A stretch of DNA of 64,000 nucleotides, taken from Zygnema circumcarinatum. Lineage: Eukaryota; Streptophyta; Zygnematophyceae; Zygnematales; Zygnemataceae. Below the pieces are notes generated by a model that saw nothing but the letters and a program-made list of their open reading frames with translations, had not been told where the DNA came from and did no database searches. Below are positions 36,720 to 48,547 of this stretch, piece after piece. The translations under genes were made by a program, and so were the position numbers. The stretch spans positions 7,670,835 to 7,734,834 of the forward strand of contig CM074804.1 in the NCBI GenBank assembly GCA_037447605.1, read 5' to 3'. Position 1 is the first letter of the stretch, and each line of letters starts with the position of its first letter.

Positions 36720-39700
36720 ATGTGTAGGGTTGGCTTTACTAGGATGATGTTGCGGGTGCATCCGGATGATGTAGCGCGCAGCGGTGATGCAGGGCCTGCA
36801 CCGGGGCCTCCTTGCCTGATGAGCAGTTCGCTTTCCGGGACAGACGCCTGCTTAGGGTTGCAAGGGGGAGGGGAAGGAAGGGCGACTTGCAGGCCTCGAG
36901 CCATACGTGGAGGAAAGAGTCTACTGGGGAAAGGCTGCAGGCTCGCACATTTGGAAGGGGGGATGACGGGGGTCCGGTCTGGAGGCGGGACAGGGAGGAG
37001 GAGGAGCTCAGAGTCTTCAGAAACGGCTGGAGAGAAGGTGCAGATTTCGGTGGAGCTTCCAGAATCTAAGCGCCAAAAAGTACAGGAACAGCAAGAGAGT
37101 GAGAAGGTTTCATCTCCGAGGAGGTGTGGGAGTTCCCAGTCGGACGTGTCAGCTTCAGGTGTGCATTCCTGCAAAATGTTGGCTAATCCTAAGGGTATGT
37201 TAATGTCAGATGAGCAGTTGTCTTAACTGCTGCTTGCTTCCTCACACCGTTGCAGTGCATTGAGGCCTGCATATGCAAAAGAGATGGTCACGTTACTGAT
37301 GATGCTCGCCCGTCTTTGATGCGTCTCTCAGTTCGGGAAAATGCCACTGTTTTGTGAAGAATGGCGTTTTTTAGAAATCCTAATGTTCAGAAATATGCTT
37401 TTTTGCAGCGGAATCCCCTGGAGCTGAAGGGGAGGTGGCTGTTGCAACAAACCAGGATGCAGAAGAACCTTACGAAGATGGGGCTGTAGGCTGCTTTATC
37501 CTACCTTGTGTTACTGGAAATTTGACGGACGATTACATATTGAAGGACGAGGAGCTTGGCCGTGGTCAATTTGGTATCGTGAAGACATGCGTGCATAGGG
37601 CAACAGGAGCACTTCTTGCTTGCAAGACCATAAGCAAAGAGGCCCTGCAGGTCTGCGGTTGAACTCTTACATCGACATGATTTGTCTATTGCAAGCAAGC
37701 ACTGTTTGGCTTTTGCATCTGCTTTGGGAAGTCCACATTAGGTTTTTGGTTGGTATCCGGCATAGTTCTGTCTGACGCTCCTTTGACTTGTACAGGCTAT
37801 TTATGTTGGTATATTTCTCTAAACTGGAGAGGCATGCCAAGGTTCTTACGTCGTTAGCAGTATACATGGAGATGATAACGTTTGATTTGTGATGTCTGTG
37901 TCGCTGATTTCAGAGTTTTTGCTCCTGCGGTGATGTATGCTCGATCTGTTTCGTTCGCAGAAGTCTAGGCTAAGCACGTAAATGAATGATTTTATGCTCA
38001 AGCGCTACTATAGTACATTTAGCCGCCTGCCCTCCTATTATAGAAACCTGCCTTTTCGCTGCCCTGGGTGGACTAACTCTCGTCATGACGATTCGCAGAA
38101 AACACAACAAGTCGAAGCTTTGAAGACAGAAATTGCGGTGATGGCATATCTTGCGGGACATCCGAACATTGTGGAGCATGTGGGAGTTTATGAAGACTTT
38201 TTGAGTGTCCATGTTGTGATGGAGCTTTGCCGCGGCGGAGACCTCTTTGACCTTATAAAACAAGCAAAGAGGCTCCGGGAGGTTGATGCAGCTTGGTTAT
38301 TTAGGTGAGCACGTCACAATACTTCATCATGATCTGTCTTTCTGCCGTCGTTTTGCCACGTGCTGGCAATTGAAGGCACTGCAGAAGTTAACAGGGTTGT
38401 GAACTATGGAGATGAGGTCACGTTTAATTCACATCAACTTGCTTTGAATAGGAAACTTCAACTGCTTTTCTGAGCATCTTTTGTTTGGGAGCAGCCATTT
38501 ACTCTGCTGGATCTGTGCTTCTTATTGCTGCAGAAAAATCGTTGGAGCAGTAAGCTATTGCCATGCACGGGGACTTGTGCATCGGGACTTGAAGCCTGAA
38601 AACATTTTGGTCGGGATGGATGGTTCTGTGGAGCCAAAGTTAGCGGACTTTGGATTAGCCATGGTTGTGCCACCTGGGCACACGTTACAAGGCCTCGCTG
38701 GCAGCCCGTGAGTCTGAACTTCTTTAGGATGCATGTATTATTTCGTTTCATAAATTTCGTGTGTTTATGTCTGTGTTGTTTTTTCTCACGTTCATCGTTT
38801 GGTCTGGCACAAACATATCTCTGTGAGATTGTTAGGATGTGCACTGCAAACTGCTGGATATCCCGACGTTCGCTGAATTTCAGAGATGGCTGACTATTGT
38901 ATTGTGTATTTGTAAAGCCTGAGGCTTGTGGGGTACTCTTGCTGTTTGATGGAATGGCTTGTTTGAGTTGCGTTTCCTTGGTACTAGGGTGGACACAGAA
39001 TTAGCTGGTATTCTACTCTCCTTGCTTCTGGATCTGCTGGCCCTGGTACTGTGGTGGGACTTCCAAATTTTCTTAACATCTCTTTCAAAATAGTAGTCTG
39101 GCGCTCTCTGCTTGCAACCTATAGTGTCCGATTCGCCTCTTATGGTCTGCCGTGACATGCTGCAGGAGCTACATGGCGCCAGAGATTATATGGGGGGAAT
39201 TGTATGGCGCAGCTGCAGATATTTGGAGTTTGGGTGTTATTTTGTATTTTATGCTTTCAGGTATTTTTACTTACCTGATTGATTATGGTTAAGTACAGTT
39301 GAGACCTTATAACCTTGACTTCTGCCAAATGCGGTCGAGTCTTTTGGAAGACCCGTGCTTTTGTTGTTGTGGAATTGGTTTTCATTGTGAATATTGTCGT
39401 TGAGTTATGCACACATTCCTTTGTGTCAGTTAATGTTCTTTTTTGTTCGAGTATTGCAGGTTTTCTTCCTTTCTATGGCCGAACTCCTATGCACACGTTT
39501 TCTTCAGTCTGTCGGGGAGAAGTGGACTTAACGTCTTCTCCTTGGACTTCGATATCTTCCGGAGCAAAGAATTTGATAAAGAGCATGTTAAACAAGGATC
39601 CCTCTCAACGACCAACAGCGGACCACGTTCTGGAGCATCCGTGGCTCCTCAGCTTTGGCCCCCCTGCACCTTCTCCCAGGATGAGGCAGCCCTTTCTAAT

Positions 39701-40238
39701 CCCTTGCCTTCCCGGTCACGATATTCCAGTATCTGAACTGCCTTTGAGACCTCAACATCAGCCTCTTCTTCCACCCACTTCCATTCCATGTGTGGCTCCT
39801 CCAGCCACCGCCAATTTTATAACTCCATGGTTTCCGCTCCCAATCCAAGGTGGTCCTGAGTTGTGGAGTAATCAACTTCCTGGACCATCATCATCTGACT
39901 GTGCTGCCCAGCCTTTTTCCGAGGGGCCCAGCAGGGAAACGTGGGACCCAGCAGCTGAAGAATGTCCTAGTCCCTGCCCCAGCCCTAAGTCAACTGTAGC
40001 CCCTTTTCGAGTCCCATGTGAGAGCCCAGACATGAAGCCCCAGCATCCGAGGCCCTCCCTGAATCAGCCCTGTGCCAGCTCTGGTAGCCTGCCCGCTTCC
40101 TGTCCAAGGGTGCATGTACCATCTCGTCCCAAGCCCCTGAAGGTAGCCAGCTCGCCTACAGCTTCAAGCACTTCAGGAGTCACGTTCGTGTCACAAGAGC
40201 ATTTGACATTTTCCCTCACGAGTGCTGTCATGAGTTGA
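36720..40238 (+). CDS. Ser/Thr protein kinase, PEPKR2/CDPK-related, without EF-hands
   Basis: Six exons (36720-37194, 37409-37650, 38099-38304, 38534-38707, 39166-39260, 39460-40238) join in phase to about 656 residues from the first ATG; 36813 is an alternative start. The kinase domain covers about residues 200-460: ATP loop GRGQFG (209-214), lysine 231 in LACKTI, catalytic loop HRDLKPEN (Asp 326), DFG (346-348), LAGSPSYMAPE and DIWSLGV. The set [26 protein letters not shown] places it in the CaM-kinase/CDPK branch, closest in memory to plant PEPKR2. No calcium-binding EF-hands follow. Instead there is a roughly 195-residue tail rich in proline and serine. Regulation and substrate cannot be inferred. 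The N-terminal 190 residues are low complexity and poorly constrained. Confidence 0.85.
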
Positions 40239-41403
40239 GTTGACTTCTGTTGACTGGAGTTGCAAGCTGTCAAAAAGAAAAACGTTGCGTTAGTTTTTCC
40301 AGGCACAACGGATTTTTTTTGGTCCTATATATTTGGGCCTGCAAATACTTCTGTAGCCTGGAAGGATCGAGGGAGGGGGAGGAGGAGGAGAATACTGGGT
40401 CGCAGGAAAGGGTCGTCACTGTAAAGGCACATGGGACCGATGGTAAGGTGGATGGTGGGGGAGGGGACACCTTACTTTTTCCCTTTCACAGAGGGATCGA
40501 CACTTTTCCGGGCAGCCTGTCAGGTGCTGCCAGAAACGGCCAAAATCCTGACTTTTTTTTTGTACTGATCCGCCTCAGGCTCAGTGCATTTTCTGTACTC
40601 TTTTTCTTTTGTTTCTTCTTTGGTTTAAGTCCAGCCAGTGATCAGTCAGCCAGTCAGTCTTTTGGCCCTGGGGCCATGGGAGGCTCGCAAGGGGGCAGAG
40701 TCCAGCTGCGCTTGGAATGTATCCTCATATGTTTGGAAGGGGTTTAATGAAGATTGCAATAAACCGACAAGTGAGTTCAGGAGCCCGTGTTTTGTCACTC
40801 ACCCTCCCTCTCTTTCTCCCCCCTTATGCGATGATTCCAATGGTGCCACATTGATTGTATGGGTAAGTTGTGTTGTGAGGGACGGCTTGTCAATCTTGTT
40901 GTGTGGACAATCACCACCACAAGATCCTGGTCCTGGTCCTGGTCCTGTTGGACCTTGCCACCAGCGTCGGTGGAATGGTGGCTGTGAAGGTGGTTGGATT
41001 TATGCTGTTTTGGTATGAGCTTATGAATAGTGTTATGCTGGTGATGTACTCACACGAGGTATGATGTTATTGGCAATGATATCTCCAGTGATGATCATGA
41101 TGTTATACTAATTGTGAAAAGCGCTCGTGTTCCTGAATGGTGCTGCTGCTGATGTCCATGATGAGGTTCATCATAATCACAATGGTTTTATCCCCTCTTT
41201 TTTTTTTTTTTTTAAACTAACATGACTAGTGCAATCATGATTGCCAAATGTTTCAAGCTCAATGCCAAAGTTAACGAGCCCTTCATCCATTACAGCAGGG
41301 CGTGTCAACCTTTCATAATTCCTCAGGAGGTAGTAATTCGAAACTAGTACATGCGTACGAGCCATTCATGATTCCTAAGTCGCATTCTTTTTGAAAGGGA
41401 AGA

Positions 41404-41486
41404 TGTGGCATTGATCTCACGATGGCGATGCCATCAAATATGTACATGGACAACATCGATTTGGGGAACCACGAGGAACTCGTGGG
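41404..41486 (+). repeat. Dispersed 85-bp unit, copy 2
   Basis: The sequence starts GTGGCATTGATCTCACGATG, then GGCGATGCCATCAAAT, and ends TTGGGGAACCACGAGGAACT. It is close to copies at 36049-36133 (minus) and 57495-57580 (plus). A TACGG cluster follows within 30 bp. Confidence 0.65.
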
Positions 41487-41512
41487 AAAATCTCAATAAG
41501 GATTCCCGAGTA

Positions 41513-41622
41513 CTGTACTGTAATGTCAAAGAGAGCGGTACGGTTTTGTACGGTGTACGAAACTATTACCGTACAGTACGGTATCGTACTTTTTCGTACG
41601 AAAATACCATACGTTTCTATGT
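41513..41622. repeat. Cluster of TACGGTACG-like palindromic words
   Basis: GTACTGTACTG, GCGGTACGG, TGTACGGTGTACGA, CCGTACAGTACGGTATCGTA and TTCGTACGAAAA lie in 110 bp, about 255 bp upstream of the BSD gene start. Confidence 0.6.
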
Positions 41623-41876
41623 GAGGCAGTTCAACAAGCGCCATAATACTGTAACTTTCAGCATGGAACGGGCTTCAGGGGAGCATTCAGGAGGGGGGTC
41701 GACCTTCGGTGCGAGGGTTGCCCTAAAGGGCAATAGGCGAGAGGGGGCCAAGCTGGCATTGTAATTGGAGAGCCAGAACATTACATTATAGGTTTAAAAG
41801 TTATAATATCATAACCTGTATTGCAGTAAAGATCTAAAAATCGTTGGAGCAGAGGAGCTGCAAACTACTATCAGCG

Positions 41877-44800
41877 ATGAATTTCCTGCGAGCGGTGCTT
41901 TTCGAGGATGACGATGAGCCAACAGTGGAAGAGAGGAAGAAGGCGGTTTCTGAAAGAAGTGACGAAGAAATGAAGCCGCTGAAAGAGGTAAGCGCAGTGA
42001 GTTTGCGCTTTGGAAGAGCTACTGAACAGTTGTTGCTGCTGCAACCTAGCCCCTTGCAGCTTGCAATGCTGCCTTGAAGGTTGCATTGCAGGTCTGCTGC
42101 TGACACGTGGAAGCGTTTCGTTTCTTGCAAGTCAGGGCGTGGAGGAGGCAGGCGATGAGGATGAGGGAGAGAAGGATGTGAGAGAGGAGGACGCAGGGGA
42201 GAAGGATGTGGGCGACAAGGATGTGGGAGAGAAGGATGTGGGAGAGAAGGATGTGATAGAGAAAGACGTGGGAGGGAAGGATGTGAGAGAGATGGATGTG
42301 GGAGAGAGGGATGCGGGGAAGAAGGATGAGAGGGACACGGACCAAGGGAACGAGGATGTAGAGGAGAAGTATGCGGACGATGAGGATGCAGAGGAACCGG
42401 ATGATGACCCTAAATATGACAGGTTAGCACTTGGACACCGTAATGGGAGCAGTAGAGAGGTTATGAAAGGATATGGATTACTGAGAATCCTTCTGTTCTT
42501 ATCAATTTTTTTAGTGAGAAGACAAGAGCAAGCGAGCCTATTTGGAGGTACCTCGGATTGCATCAGAATAGCTGTTAGAACTTCGCTCTAGTGGAAAGGG
42601 ACCTTTGGAGCCAACTCCAGCGTCATCATTGCAGTTTCAAGATGTTTCTATTGAACGCAGTGGCGAGTGTTGAAGGGTGAATTTCAAGAATGAAATTGTC
42701 ACGAGTGTTTCTGAATTTTTTAACCCTAATCTCTCTTGACGTCTTTCGTGATTTTTTCTCGACAGCTAGTTCTAATACATTGGAACTCGATCCCTGCCTT
42801 GGCGATGGTGTTGATGGTGGGAACTGTTTGTTGTGTTGCAGTAGAAGCTCTGGCCTCGGCTTTACCAGCGGTATTTGGGGATTTAGTGACCTCGTCAAGA
42901 CGATCACACTGAAGGTTCACTCGCAGCACTGCCATGACCGGCCCGGCCCTACTCTCATCTTTCTGCCATTTCTGGGATGTATCTCTCTGCTACCAACGCT
43001 CAGATGCTTGAATAACCTCGTCCTCGTCTGACTACTAGTGAGAGCCTGCATAATGGCGGGTTATTTCTTATTTGTGGCCATTTCGTTGATTGTCGCTTCG
43101 TTTGTCCGGGCTTGTTTCATTTCTTCTCTTTCTCCTTTGGCAGTCGGAGGAACTTCTTAGCGAATACCGTGGGGAGCTACAAGAATTCAGTTCTGGATTA
43201 AAGAAGGAGACAGAAGAGTTTGTTGAAATCACTGGTCATAAAGTCAAGGATCTTCCATCAACTCTGCAATCTGGGGCACAAGTAGCGCAGGTGATTGCAC
43301 AAGGAGTTTGAGCGTGTTTTAACGAAAAATGGGACAATTTTTTTTAAATGAAATGAAATGAATTGATTTTAACTCTTTCCTGTATGGAAATAGTTTATTT
43401 GTAGTACTTGGATGGCAATAAGCCAGCAATTTTCCACTTTGGATTAAGTAGCAGTTTCTTTACAGTGTCTCACTTTTTCTACAAGGAGGTTGGCATCATG
43501 TAGAACTCAATATCCTCTTTGAAGCTACGAATCAACTGCGATTTTGCAAATCCTTTTTGTGAAGTCTGTAGCATACTGTGAAATTGTGCGCACATCTGAA
43601 CTGACCGTTATGTTTTCTTGCTACAGGAGTCACTGGAGGAAGTTGGACATACTCTGGAGGAATTTGGTTCATCCTTTTGGCGAGGGTGAACTTCTTTCCT
43701 TACCTCCTTTTTCTTTGGCTGGAAGCCCACCATCTTGAGTTTCGTCCACTTTTCAGCCCATGGCCTGATGAGCCCATATGTTGCAAACACTCTCGAAAAT
43801 GACTTTCATAGATGGATCTTGTTGAGCAGCAGTCATAAAACTGTACATTTGGCGAAGATGTATGACTCAAAGACGTATGGCTTATGACTTATCAGTGTGC
43901 TCAGTCTTCGTGTCTTGATTGTGATTTCTTCCTTTGACCTCTTTCAGGACGCGAGAGATATTTGCTCAGGTTCGAGAAGCAGTAGCTTTGGTTGAGGAGG
44001 AGGCAGCTTTAAATGCAAAGGCGAAGGTTCCTGCACCTGCATATTCTGCAGGCATCCAGCGAGGGTAAGCCTTTTTTCTTGTTTTTCATTTATTATTGTG
44101 AAAGACATTGAATATTTGTCCTGCCTTAGCATTCTTCTAAAGTGATGTGCCTGCTGATAGTCTATATGGTAATTTGGTCTGTTCAATGTTGAGGGTCTTG
44201 AGTAACCTTATCCAATTTCAGAGTCTCGTTCTTATCTGATTATATTCTGTAGGAATCGGTTTCTGGGTCTTGCAGGAAATATAGCAGATACGAGGCACTG
44301 GTAAGCACACAAGTGAAGCACTTTAAACTCAAGCAACGTTATCCACTTGAAGCTTGCAGGAGTATCACAGCTTTCATTATTAGAAGTGATTGTATATGCT
44401 ATGTATGCAGAGGAGCAAACCACTCTTGAGAATCGCAGTGCCCATTGTATCACCATAGGAATGTTGATTCTGTCCTTATATGGTTTTGAAAGTTAAGCTT
44501 ACTTTCTTTGGTTCAAGACTAGTCTGTTTAATGTACTGTGAGATCGCATCCACCTCATCTATGGTGCCTTGTCTTTGCAGGTCAGTGCAATGCAACGAGA
44601 TAGCAGCACATACTGTGATGAGCCGGAGGACACTGAGGAGTATGCCTCTTGGAGGAACTCCTTCAAGCTTGAGGACAAGTGAGCGTTGCGTTTTCGTTCT
44701 TGTGAAGTCTCTGTTTCCGCTCAGGCCATAGACTTTTGAGGCAATTGCGGGTCTTCTTTTCGTATTGGATTGTGCAGAAAGTGAAGGCTAGCCTGTACGG

Positions 44801-47338
44801 TTTCAGGGGATATTGTCCATAGAGGCACATAATGAATTCAGTTGAAGCATCGTATGCTGGCAAGAGCCTTGACAGTTTTTGTCTGCTGTGCAGAAAGCCT
44901 GACATAGACAACATCCTAAAGGATAACGCCTTCATGCAGGAGCTTCAATCTCGCATTGGTGAGATTACTGTATACCATATTGACCATTTAAAGGTCACCT
45001 TTCTTGCCTTGAGCAGAGTGCTTAATGTTTCCTGTAGTTTTGTGTTTGTTGGGCTATAACGTTGGTTTTTTTTGGTTCATGGATTCACTCCTTCATGAAG
45101 TGAGAGCATTTTCTGAACCATCCTTTCCATATTTCTCGTGTTCTGAGCTGTCTGATAACACCTCGCTTTGACTGCTGTTTCAGTCCCTGTGATCGTGGAA
45201 CACGAAACATTTTGGACGCGCTACTTCTATCGGTTGCATAAGCTGCAGCAGGTGGAGGATGCACGTGCAGGTCTTGTGAAAAGTAAGAAACTGCAAAATT
45301 CTCTACTTTTCTCCGTCGGATACGTAAGCTCTGACCTCGTTTTTCGCGGAACAATGGAATATGCGCTTGAGGAAAAGGGTCTCAACTTCATAACTTTCGG
45401 TTATCTTTGGCAGAATTTCTCCTATACAGGGCAACTACTTGATAGTGTTCATCTTGCTCTCTCTTCTCAGGGGCGGCCAATACGGAGGAGGAGGAACTGA
45501 GTTGGGACGTCGATGAAGATGGCGATACCCCATCGGGGAGCAATGCAACTACTCCCGGTGCTGCTTCGAATGAATCAGCAAGCCATGCAGGTAGCGCACA
45601 GTTCACTTCTTTTGACTTGCTTCTTCATGGATTTGGCATTTTCAATAATGACCAATTGAATTAGCAATGGCGCTGTATCCTCCTTTTCCTTTTTGCTTTT
45701 AAAGTGGCTGCAAATTCCCGCCTCCTATACTCTGAGTGGACTATGGCAATCCATGAGATGATTGTTAGATGGAGAGAGTCAAGGTTATTATTGAATTAAT
45801 TAAAAAAATTGTCAACGATTATAGTACAACTCACCTTGAATCAGTTGAAGTTATATTGAAGGCCACATTTCCTTCATTTGCCCTGGTTACACGTGCAGAA
45901 AAGTTACGTAAAGGGTAATTCTGATGCAAACTGTTTATAAACTTTCTTCTCCTTATCTTTGGCCTTTTTAATCTCTTGATCCTAGTCTCCTGTTCTGTGG
46001 GCATCCTCAGGTGAAAAGGAGGCCAAACGTGGGGCGACAGATTCAGTGGAGGACACCAATTTACAAGTGTCAAACAAGGGAACGGATAAGAAAGAATCGG
46101 ACGTTCCTCCTGAAACTTCTCAAGCTCAAATTCCAGCAGCTACGAAGTCATCTCACGCAGCCCCTGCAGGTGGGAAGTTTGGTCCCTCCTTTCCTCCCCA
46201 CCCCCTGGGGTCTTAAGATTGGTATGTGTATGTGTGTGTGTGTGTGCACGCTGAGAGCAGCAGATCTGTGAGACGTATTGAGAAAAGCACGCTTTTGAGC
46301 TTTGAGCTTTCTCTGTGTCAGTGTGAATAAGTGTGGCACACATTCCTTGCAGTCACGCAGGATGTCTGCCTAGTGTAAGCACTCTTTGCAAATGGGTTTT
46401 GCTGCTGTTGAATCCGAGTTGAGTTTCAAATCCGAGCGGCGAGGTTTGATTATTTGAGGGTTTTACTGATTGCCCAAGGAGGCCCTTCTGTCTGTCTTTG
46501 TACAGCAGAGAGCCACGAGGAGGAGGGAGAGGGGCAGAGCGATGGCAGCAGTGCAGGCAGTGAGTGGCAGGTTGTGAGCAAGGATGACAGCCCCTCTGCT
46601 GTAGCTGCCGAGAAGGTGAAGGCAGTCGGGGAAGCTGACAAGGGCAGGTGCGAAGGTCTCTCTGATCCTTAGTGCTTATCTGTAAGGATTTAGCGCCACT
46701 TCATCGGCTTTAAATGCCCTGTTTATGCCTAATTGTTGGACAAGCACTGATGGGGTGGAGTGTGATTTTAGGAGTGATGAGCAACTGTCTTACTTGAGCA
46801 AAAGTGACTGCTGAACCTCTGGTTGAACGTGCTCTGTTGCAGTGTGACTGAAGCAGCTCACAAGGAGAAGGCTGGAAACGCAGAAGAAGGTTCTGAAAAA
46901 GTTGAAGAAGAAGCTGCAAGTCCCACTGTGAAGAACAAGGACGGAAAAGGGCAGAAGGATACTGGTGGTGCTCCTGAGGAGGTGAGTCTCTAGGCAAGCC
47001 ACTGCTGTCATTGCAATCTGTTCATTTTCCCTGGTTCAAACAACTCAGGATAACTCCTAAGCTTGAATGCACAGTGAAGCAATGCGGAGAGTAAGATGAG
47101 AGCAATTCTTGTATACTGCAAGGGACAGAAATTGTCCAATTTTAGTCGTCATAGAACTGGATTATTGGAGGTGGAGATCTGGCAATATTGCGCCGTGTGC
47201 AATAAGTAAATGCACAGAAACGAGAACGAAAATGACATGAGGAGTATCAGCCCCCCTCGTTATCAGAAAAACAACTAATTACTGACCGTCAGACTCTTGT
47301 ATTGCTTCTATCCTCAGGACTGGGGGGAGTGGGAGTGA
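41877..47338 (+). CDS. BSD-domain protein (BSDC1-like)
   Basis: Fifteen exons (41877-41987, 42136-42422, 42842-42914, 43144-43290, 43627-43685, 43948-44064, 44276-44300, 44581-44678, 44894-44958, 45184-45282, 45471-45590, 46011-46169, 46506-46647, 46843-46981, 47318-47338) join in phase to about 553 residues. After an acidic N-terminus come a conserved helical region (WGFSDLVKTI, YRGELQEFSSGLKKE), YCDEPEDTEEYASW, and the BSD domain around residues 305-360 with its signature HETFWTRYFYRLHKLQQ. The tail is acidic, with SEWQVV, and ends DWGEWE, as in many plant members. The last exon is only 21 bp. The BSD fold is a three-helix bundle found in TFIIH p62 and synapse-associated proteins; the role of this plant subfamily is not settled. 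Exon 2 is an unusual acidic repeat (separate entry). Confidence 0.9.
42160..42345 (+). repeat. Coding minisatellite, 15-bp unit (GEKDV repeats)
   Basis: Within the second exon of the BSD gene a 15-bp unit close to GGAGAGAAGGATGTG is repeated about a dozen times with substitutions. It encodes GEKDV and variants (GDKDV, IEKDV, GGKDV, REMDV). The frame stays open throughout and both flanks splice in phase, so the repeat appears to be translated. It would form a highly charged, probably disordered segment. Confidence 0.85.
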
Positions 47339-48547
47339 AGACCCGTGCGAGAGACCGAGGCACGATTGACTGTTCGATGGGTTAGCATGGCATTGCTGCC
47401 AACCATCTGTAGAAAGTTGTTCCCAATATGTAGAGGACTCGACCAGTAGTAGTTTCCAGGCCGGTGTTTCAAGACTTATGAATGGCGACAAGCACAACCC
47501 AAAAGGGAGTGGGGCAGGCCTACCACTACGCCCCCCCTGAAAGAGGGCCCTTACGGGGCCATCCATCGCATTGGTTGTACATAATGGTGTGGTAGGCAGG
47601 GGAGTAGTGGAGCGGCTGCAGGTGGGGTGAGTGATATAGTAAGGCGAAGGAAAATTCTTTTGCGCACTGGCTGAATGAATGTGGGAGCGACTCGGCACTA
47701 CGCCTTTTATTGCGTAAGTGAAGTTTTCCATTAATTTGTGGAACGCTCATGCCAGACGGAGTTCAGTCCTCGTGGGGGAGTTGGAAGGGGGTAAGGTGGG
47801 GGAGTAAGCCATGCTGTATGCCACGTGACTTTTTTCTCTTTGTGAGGAACAATTGCTCCTCTAAATTAGCAGTTTTAAGCTTCCCGTGTGAGTCATGCGT
47901 GATCCTCAGTAGGTATTCACTGATTTTGTGCGCTTTGGTTGAGTCCCTTCCCTTCCCTTCCATAATAGAAGAAGCAGACAGACACTAAGGCTTTCAGAAA
48001 GTGCATGAGCCGATGAGAGAGGCCCCTGCATGGAAGCGCCAGAAGCATAAGTTGCATGGGAGGACCCCTTTTCCTTATACTCCATCTATTGGGGACAATT
48101 TCTCTAGCAACGGCTTCTAAAGTTACTTCCAGGATGTTGGTAGCTGTTGCTTAATTCTTAAAGGTAGAATCCCATCTAAGCAGTAATTCGAAAATGCGCC
48201 TTTGTCATCTGAGCCAATGATGCGGTCTAAATCCTTCCTCTCCCGCTCACTGGGCGCCTTCCTAACCCTTCACTATGCATAGCAGCAGGTGCTCAGAGCA
48301 GCATTTACGGAACAATGGCATCTGTCTCACATACAACAAGGATGATGCACACGGCTGTAAACCTTCAGATGGCAACACGACCACTTGCTACATTACATGT
48401 TTACATGTCATAATAATTTTTTGCTTGTTGATTATATGAAATGAGAATTTCCAAAAATAAAAGAGACGGCAAAACACCTGAAAGGTAAAACATTCCAACT
48501 ACGGCACCCCCTTTCTCCCTCTCCCTCTCCCTCTCCCAGCTGTCACG
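47339..48547. other. Convergent 3' flanks of BSD and patatin-like genes
   Basis: No gene is seen in 1.2 kb between two stop codons that face each other. A short CT-rich run lies at 48512-48537. Confidence 0.5.

Larger units (their letters stand above)
40239..41876. other. Intergenic, 3' flank of kinase gene and upstream of BSD gene
   Basis: No gene is seen. The region contains a short (TCCTGG)n run at 40925-40948, a T-run at 41195-41212, one copy of the 85-bp unit and one TACGG cluster close to the BSD-domain gene. Confidence 0.5.

Noticed and set aside
42132-42563. Minus-strand serine/proline-rich open frame
   Set aside because: It is the complement of the GEKDV minisatellite in the BSD gene; its openness is a by-product of the repeat.
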